Positions 59,556 through 64,000 of a stretch of 64,000 nucleotides of DNA are shown here, piece by piece. The notes beneath the pieces are model-generated. The model ran no database searches. It was not told the origin of the DNA and worked only from the letters and a program-made list of their open reading frames with translations. The stretch lies in contig CAVWBK010000001.1 in the NCBI GenBank assembly GCA_963753245.1, forward strand, positions 225,305 through 289,304, in the 5' to 3' direction. Each line of letters begins with the position of its first letter. The stretch's first letter is position 1. The position numbers and the translations under genes are program-made. Origin of the DNA: VRUE01 sp963753245. GTDB lineage: Bacteria > Actinomycetota > Thermoleophilia > Solirubrobacterales > 70-9.

Positions 59556-60336
59556 GCGGCCGCTCGCGCTCTTGCATCGCACCGGCGATCGCAAAGCAAA
59601 GAGCACCGCTCAGCGTGCCCCAGTTGGCGATCCCGACCGCCACCTCGTCCCCGCTTGAGGGCCGCACGAAGGATGCGACCGCGGCGACCATAAAAAGCAC
59701 CGAGCCGATCTGATTGACGAAGACGATCCACCAGCCGAGGTCTCTGGGGCGCCGTCCCCAGCCGCCCATCTCGACCATCGCCAGCTCTCCGGAGATCAGG
59801 AACAGCGAGCAGCCGACCATGTCCGGTGACCAGACCAGCCGGTTCTCGGCGCTCGCCCCCAGACCGCCGATGAACGAGTCGACGATGTTGATCGCAAAGA
59901 CGATCGTGCCGGCGAACAGGACAGCGGCGCTCAACCACTCAAGCCGCCCTGGCTCGCGCGACCACCAGCGCCAGGCCGGCGCACTGAGCAGGCCCGCGGC
60001 GCCGACCTCACGGGGGCCGTTGATCGCCTGCAGCAGCGAGGCGTAGCCGCCGCTGCTGAAGAAGACGCCCCCGGCGAGGTAAACCGAGCAATAGGTGATC
60101 GTGGCGACGCCGGCCTGGGCAAGGGCGGCGCCGATCGCAAACAGCGAGCCACCGAGGATGAAGGCGCTCGCGGCGACGGCATTCACGCGGCGCATGCGGG
60201 TCGCCGTGTCGGCATCGGCGCGGGCGCTCGCCTCCGAGACTGCGACGCCGATCTCGCGCAGGACGCCGCGCTTTCGCATCGCCCGCCGATCGAGGGCCCG
60301 AGCCGGCCGGCCGCGGACCAGATCGCCGCCGCTCAC
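59548..60336 (-). CDS. YrhK-like membrane protein
   Basis: A 262-aa protein with about 7 helices arranged as repeats; ILGGSLFAIGAAL and CSVYLAGGVFFSSGGYASLLQAIN match the YrhK-domain pattern. N-terminal 50 residues are basic and soluble. GTG at 60336 is preceded by TAGGAG, which also contains the stop of the upstream aldo-keto reductase. Function unknown. Confidence 0.75.
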   Translation of the reverse strand: MSGGDLVRGRPARALDRRAMRKRGVLREIGVAVSEASARADADTATRMRRVNAVAASAFILGGSLFAIGAALAQAGVATITYCSVYLAGGVFFSSGGYASLLQAINGPREVGAAGLLSAPAWRWWSREPGRLEWLSAAVLFAGTIVFAINIVDSFIGGLGASAENRLVWSPDMVGCSLFLISGELAMVEMGGWGRRPRDLGWWIVFVNQIGSVLFMVAAVASFVRPSSGDEVAVGIANWGTLSGALCFAIAGAMQERERPLT

Positions 60337-60342
60337 GAGCTC

Positions 60343-61170
60343 CTAGGGGGAGGCAAAGGTCGCCGGGTCGGGGCCGAAACGCCGACCGTTATCGAGCTCG
60401 GCGAAGGCGGCCATCTCCGCCTGGCTGAGCTCGAAGTCAAAGATGTCGATGTTCTCGGCGATCCGCTGCGGCGTCACCGACTTGGGGATAACGACGTTGC
60501 CCAGCTGGATGTGCCAACGGAGGATCACCTGCGCCGGGGTCCTCTCGTGGCGCCTGGCGATCTCGATGATCTCGGCCTCGCCGAGCAGGGCACCCTGGCC
60601 CAGCGGGCTCCAGGCCTCGGTGATCACGCCATGCTCCCGCCCCCAGGCGCGCAGCTCGCCCTGCTGAAAGCGGGGGTGCAGCTCGACCTGGTTCACGGTT
60701 GCCAGCCGCTCGGTCTCGTTTTCGAGCCGCTCGAGATCCTCGATCCGGAAATTCGAGACGCCGATCGTGCGCGAGCGCCGCTCCGCATGAATCTGCTCAA
60801 AGGCCCGCCAGGTCTCGACGAAGAGGTCCTGCGCGGGCACCGGCCAGTGGATCAGGTAGAGATCCACGTGGTCGAGTCCCAGCCGGCTCAGAGATTTATC
60901 GAAGGCCTCAAGGGCCCCCTCACGGCCCTGTTGGGAGTTCCAGAGCTTGGTCGTGACAAAGATCTGCTCACGCGGGATGCCCGACGCCGCGATCGCGGCG
61001 CCGACGCCGTTCTCGTTGCGATAGGCGGCGGCCGTGTCGATGTGGCGATAGCCGGCGCCCAGCGCCTCCTCGACCACCGCCTGGGTGTCCTTCGGGGGCA
61101 CCTGGAAGACGCCAAAGCCGAGCTGGGGAATCTCGACGCCATCGCGAAGCCGCAGCGAGGGAACCACCAC
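60343..61170 (-). CDS. Aldo-keto reductase (2,5-diketo-gluconate reductase type)
   Basis: A 275-aa NADPH-dependent reductase. Motifs: GFGVFQVP, GYRHIDTAAAYRNE (catalytic Asp and Tyr), TTKLWN (Lys), DLYLIHWP (His), and IPKSVTPQRIAEN near the cofactor. GTG at 61170 follows AGGAG; a second GTG is one codon on. It lies between a small membrane gene (eight bases) and the YrhK-like gene (six bases), forming a three-gene operon. Confidence 0.9.
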   Translation of the reverse strand: MVVPSLRLRDGVEIPQLGFGVFQVPPKDTQAVVEEALGAGYRHIDTAAAYRNENGVGAAIAASGIPREQIFVTTKLWNSQQGREGALEAFDKSLSRLGLDHVDLYLIHWPVPAQDLFVETWRAFEQIHAERRSRTIGVSNFRIEDLERLENETERLATVNQVELHPRFQQGELRAWGREHGVITEAWSPLGQGALLGEAEIIEIARRHERTPAQVILRWHIQLGNVVIPKSVTPQRIAENIDIFDFELSQAEMAAFAELDNGRRFGPDPATFASP

Positions 61171-61178
61171 TCTCGCTC

Positions 61179-61352
61179 CTAGCTGGACGCGAGCCCGAGG
61201 GCGAGCAGCGGGAAACCGGCCATCAGACCGATATAGGCGCCGATCGCCAGACCGGTGAGCGTCGAGGTCGTCCGCGAGCGGGCGCCGGAGATCAGCCCGA
61301 CCAGTACGCACAGGCCGGAGATGGAGAGGCCGATCCAGAACACGTCGGGCAT
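61179..61352 (-). CDS. Small two-helix membrane protein (57 aa)
   Basis: A 57-aa frame with two membrane helices (VFWIGLSISGLCVLVGLISG and LTGLAIGAYIGLMAGFPLLALG) and a short basic loop. TAATCT lies nine bases before the ATG, consistent with a leaderless promoter. Its stop TAG is part of the TAGGAG ribosome site of the aldo-keto reductase, which supports it as a real first gene of that operon. Confidence 0.6.
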   Translation of the reverse strand: MPDVFWIGLSISGLCVLVGLISGARSRTTSTLTGLAIGAYIGLMAGFPLLALGLASS

Positions 61353-61419
61353 TTCGCGGCGAGATTATCGAACCCGGAGGCCGGGAGGAATCGGCGCCAC
61401 AACATCAAACGTGTCGGCC

Positions 61420-62985
61420 ATGGAATCTGGCACCGCCAGCAGGAACCTTGTCCTTGCCGCGATGGTCTTCGCCGTCTCGATGACCTTCATCGACCAGACG
61501 ATCGTCGCGATCGCGATCCCCGACCTGCAGAACGACCTCTCGCTCTCCTCAACCGGAGTCCAGTGGATCATCAACGGCTACCTGCTCTCGCTCTCGGCGC
61601 TCTTCGCCTTCGGCGGGCGACTCGCCGATATCGCCGGCCACCGCAAGATGGTGACGATCGGCGTGGTCATCTTCGCCGCCGCCTCGGCGCTTTGTGGAGC
61701 GACCCCGACCGGCGGCGGCGCGGAGGCCTGGATCATCGTCTTTCGCGTGATCCAGGGCGCCGGCGCGGCGCTCATGTTTCCGGCCGCCCTGGCGATCGTG
61801 CTCGAGGCATTCCCGGTGCGCGAACGCGGGCGGGCGCTGGCGCTCTTCTTCGGGATCGCCGGCGGCCTGACCTGCATCGGACCGATCGCCGGCGGCTATT
61901 TGACCGAGTGGACCTGGCGGGCGATCTTCTGGGTAAACATCCCGGTCGCGATCATCGCCCTGATCCTCACCGCGATCTCAAAGCCGGAGAATAAAAAGCA
62001 GCCGGCAGCGCTCGATTACCGCGGTACTGTCCTAATCACGGGCGGGATGGCGCTCACGGTCTTGGGCCTGCAGCAGTCGAGCGTCTGGGGTTGGGGAAGC
62101 GCCGCCACCTGGACCTGCATCGGTGTCGGCGCAGCGCTTTTGGTTGCCTTCGTCGCCTTCGAGCTGCGGGTCGCCAACCCGCTGCTCCGCCTCTCGGTCT
62201 TCCGCGACCGCGCCTTCGCGGTCGACAACGTCGTCCTCTTCTTGCTGATGATCCCCTTCATTCCGCTCTTCTTCTTCGCCAGTATGTACGCGCAGATCTC
62301 ACTCGGCGAAAGCGCCTCAGAAACCGGGCTCTACCTGCTGATCTTCTTCGCCGGTTTTGCGATCGCCACCCAGTGGGGGGGCAGGGTCTTGGACCGCGTC
62401 GGGGCCCGCCCCACCGTGGTCGCCGGCTGCGCGATAGCCGCGATCGGCTTCTATTTTTGGGGAAACAAGCTCCCCGACCTCTCGGTCAGCGCCCAGTGGC
62501 CCTACATCGTGCTCGCCGGTGCCGGCGTCGGCCTGGTCCTCAGCCCGGCGAACACCGACGCCCTAAACCGAGTGCCCGCCAGCCGCTACGGCGAGGCGAC
62601 CGGGATCACGCAGACCGTGCGCAACTTCGGCTCGAGCATCGGGCTCGCGGTGCTCGGCACGATCCTGATCCTCGAGAACAAGTCAAACCTGGAGACGACG
62701 CTCGGCTCCCACGGGGTCCCCAAGGCAAAGGCCGACGAGATCGCCGCCTCAATCAGCAACGGCTCCGGAGCCGCGGCGCGAGCACCTGCGCAGGCAGGCC
62801 ACCATGCCCAGAGGGCACTGGCGACGATCGAAGGCGCCGTCCGGCATGACTTCGCCCTCGCCTCGCGCACGGTCTTCTACGTGATGGCGGGGGTCATGGT
62901 CCTCGCCTTTCTCGTCTCCGCCGTGGCGCTACCCAGCGGCAAGGTGGAGGGGCTCGTCGAGGAGCCCGATGCCTCGGGCGGCTAG
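61420..62985 (+). CDS. DHA2-family MFS exporter (EmrB/QacA-like)
   Basis: A 521-aa transporter with 14 helices. TFIDQTIVAIAIPDLQ (helix 1, D-T-V-type signature), GGRLADIAGHRKMVTIG (motif A) and FFGIAGGLTCIGPIAGGYLTEWTWRAIFWVNIP (motif C) are characteristic. Probably a drug/proton antiporter. GTG at 61411 is an alternative start three codons upstream. Its stop codon TAG begins the -10 box TAGGTT of the next gene. Confidence 0.9.
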   Translation: MESGTASRNLVLAAMVFAVSMTFIDQTIVAIAIPDLQNDLSLSSTGVQWIINGYLLSLSALFAFGGRLADIAGHRKMVTIGVVIFAAASALCGATPTGGGAEAWIIVFRVIQGAGAALMFPAALAIVLEAFPVRERGRALALFFGIAGGLTCIGPIAGGYLTEWTWRAIFWVNIPVAIIALILTAISKPENKKQPAALDYRGTVLITGGMALTVLGLQQSSVWGWGSAATWTCIGVGAALLVAFVAFELRVANPLLRLSVFRDRAFAVDNVVLFLLMIPFIPLFFFASMYAQISLGESASETGLYLLIFFAGFAIATQWGGRVLDRVGARPTVVAGCAIAAIGFYFWGNKLPDLSVSAQWPYIVLAGAGVGLVLSPANTDALNRVPASRYGEATGITQTVRNFGSSIGLAVLGTILILENKSNLETTLGSHGVPKAKADEIAASISNGSGAAARAPAQAGHHAQRALATIEGAVRHDFALASRTVFYVMAGVMVLAFLVSAVALPSGKVEGLVEEPDASGG

Positions 62986-62994
62986 GTTTTGGCG

Positions 62995-63591
62995 ATGAGA
63001 GTCCTCGCCTTCAGTGACCTGCATCGCGATCTCCCTCAGGCGGCCACGCTGGTCGCGATGTCCGCCGAGGCCGATGTCGTCATCGGTGCCGGTGACTTCG
63101 CCTCCGTTCACGAGGGGCTTGAGGAGACGATCGCGGCGCTGGCCGCGATCGAGGCGCCGACGATCCTGGTTCCCGGCAATAACGAGACCGTCGATGCCCT
63201 GCGCGAGGCGGCCGCCAGCTGGGGGGCGGCGCGGATCCTGCACGGCGAAGCGACGACGATCGAGGGTATCGAGTTTTTCGGGCTCGGGGCGGGCATCCCG
63301 GTCACCCCTTGGGATTGGAGCTTTGATCTCGATGAGGCCGCCGCGGGAGCGATGATCGGCGATTGCCCTCCCGGCGCGGCTCTGGTTTTGCACTCGCCGC
63401 CCAAGGGTCACTGCGACGCCAACTCAAGCGGGGAGCATTTCGGCAGCGAGGCCCTGCTCGAGGGAATCGAGGAGAAGCGCCCGCCGATCGCGCTCTGCGG
63501 CCACATCCACGAGTCCTGGGGCTGTGAGAGTCAGATCGGCGCGACGAGGGTGTGCAATCTCGGCCCCGCCGGCACCTGGCTCGAGCTCTGA
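62995..63591 (+). CDS. Calcineurin-like metallophosphoesterase
   Basis: A 198-aa phosphoesterase. Metal motifs: FSDLHRD, GAGDF, PGNNE, VLHSPPKGH and CGHIHES. Size fits the small YfcE/MJ0936-like or Icc-like phosphodiesterases; substrate unknown. ATG at 62995 follows TAGGTT by six bases; a TTG at 62989 is less likely. Confidence 0.88.
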   Translation: MRVLAFSDLHRDLPQAATLVAMSAEADVVIGAGDFASVHEGLEETIAALAAIEAPTILVPGNNETVDALREAAASWGAARILHGEATTIEGIEFFGLGAGIPVTPWDWSFDLDEAAAGAMIGDCPPGAALVLHSPPKGHCDANSSGEHFGSEALLEGIEEKRPPIALCGHIHESWGCESQIGATRVCNLGPAGTWLEL

Positions 63592-63622
63592 GAGCTGCTC
63601 CTCGGCGCCGGCCTGGGCAGTA

Positions 63623-63641
63623 ACCGCGGAGCCACCGCGGT
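63623..63641. terminator. Small hairpin after the metallophosphoesterase gene
   Basis: ACCGCGG-AGCCA-CCGCGGT: 7-bp stem with 5-base loop, 32 bases after the stop codon, directly before the promoter area of the DUF378 gene. Without a U-tract. Confidence 0.4.
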
Positions 63642-63687
63642 GTTAATAGATCGTAACTATCCGCATTATCTTCAGGAGGTGGACGAG

Positions 63688-63924
63688 ATGGAGATGGTCA
63701 AGCGGTTGGAGCCAATTGCGCTCCTCATCATCGTGATCGGCGCCCTCAACTGGGGCATGGTCGGCCTCTTTGGCACGAACGTGATCGCCGACGTCTTCAG
63801 CGCTGGCACGCTGCGCGACGTCGTCTACACGGTCGTCGGCCTCTGCGGCCTGATCTATGTGCCAAAGGTGCTCGAGAGCATGCATTTGAGCGACCACATG
63901 CCGCACCCGCGCGGCACCCAGTAA
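63688..63924 (+). CDS. DUF378 family membrane protein
   Basis: A 78-aa protein with two helices: LEPIALLIIVIGALNWGMVGLF and DVVYTVVGLCGLIYVPKVLE. LNWG...GLF and the second helix G-L-x-G-L-Y match DUF378 (YuzA-like), function unknown. AGGAGGT stands seven bases before ATG 63688, one of the few strong ribosome sites in the window; GGTGTTAATAGA lies about 45 bases upstream, as in front of the subtilase gene. Confidence 0.9.
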   Translation: MEMVKRLEPIALLIIVIGALNWGMVGLFGTNVIADVFSAGTLRDVVYTVVGLCGLIYVPKVLESMHLSDHMPHPRGTQ

Positions 63925-63952
63925 TCGCGCTCAAAGCCCAGCCACGGCCGTT

Positions 63953-63980
63953 CCCGGGCCCCCTCTGCAGGGGGCCCGGG
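63953..63980. terminator. Strong hairpin terminator after the DUF378 gene
   Basis: A perfect 12-bp stem CCCGGGCCCCCT / AGGGGGCCCGGG with loop CTGC, followed by TCTAAT. Located 29 bases after the DUF378 stop codon. Confidence 0.8.
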
Positions 63981-64000
63981 TCTAATACCCGACGATGCGG

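Overview
The window looks like chromosomal DNA of a high-GC actinobacterium, most likely class Thermoleophilia (order Solirubrobacterales). I infer this from protein flavour: secreted proteins with Lys/His-rich C-terminal tails, remnants of a secreted PASTA-tailed family common in that order, a CtaG-type oxidase assembly factor, a Bacillus-like cytochrome b/c fusion, and many genes that appear leaderless, with a TANNNT -10 box only 6-9 bases before the start codon. No marker gene here fixes the taxon.

Layout. 0-10 kb is an accessory region. It holds two PKD-type or His-tailed secreted proteins, a tRNA/tmRNA 3'-end-like scrap, an IS481-like element interrupted by an IS3-family element, a frameshifted PASTA-tailed gene, an 859-aa secreted protein of about 14 Cys-containing repeats, another Lys/His-tailed secreted protein and a broken ArsB-like permease. 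10-20 kb is respiratory and ion-transport territory: CtaG, a broken SCO1, a ClC exchanger, a Crp/Fnr regulator, a small membrane protein, a prepilin-like protein, a Kef-type antiporter with an APC permease, and a broken cytochrome b/c subunit. Five copies of a TGTCA-N6-TGACA-like palindrome lie in its intergenic gaps, one in front of the crp-like gene itself. 20-28 kb has tRNA-Ser(GGA), tadA, a subtilase, UspA, an MBL hydrolase, a large membrane protein, a desaturase/cyclopropane synthase divergent pair and a HAD hydrolase.

28-47 kb is a central-metabolism supercluster. A tightly overlapping minus-strand run tkt-tal-pgi-cydA-cydB-HAD is followed by a Ser/Thr kinase with an extracytoplasmic propeller, a TolB-like protein, an FHA-HTH protein divergent from rpiA, an FAD oxidoreductase, a two-gene nucleotidyltransferase module resembling a toxin-antitoxin pair, and gnd-pgl-enoyl-CoA hydratase divergent from zwf. 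All pentose-phosphate enzymes except ribulose-phosphate epimerase are present. 47-48.5 kb is a small iron-uptake unit (FTR1 permease and cupredoxin lipoprotein), each gene preceded by a TTAGG-N4-CCTAA palindrome typical of DtxR/IdeR boxes.

48.5-64 kb carries recQ, an agmatinase-like ureohydrolase, a surface-glycan-like group (GH26-like hydrolase, GT39-like membrane glycosyltransferase, PQQ-propeller protein), two DHA2-type MFS exporters, LtrA, an aldo-keto reductase operon, a metallophosphoesterase and a DUF378 protein followed by a strong terminator.

The most interesting non-gene signals are the respiratory Crp/Fnr-type sites, two divergent gene pairs whose -10 boxes overlap on opposite strands, the autoregulatory-looking palindrome of the nucleotidyltransferase module, and the paired iron boxes. 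All were read by eye; no searches were run.
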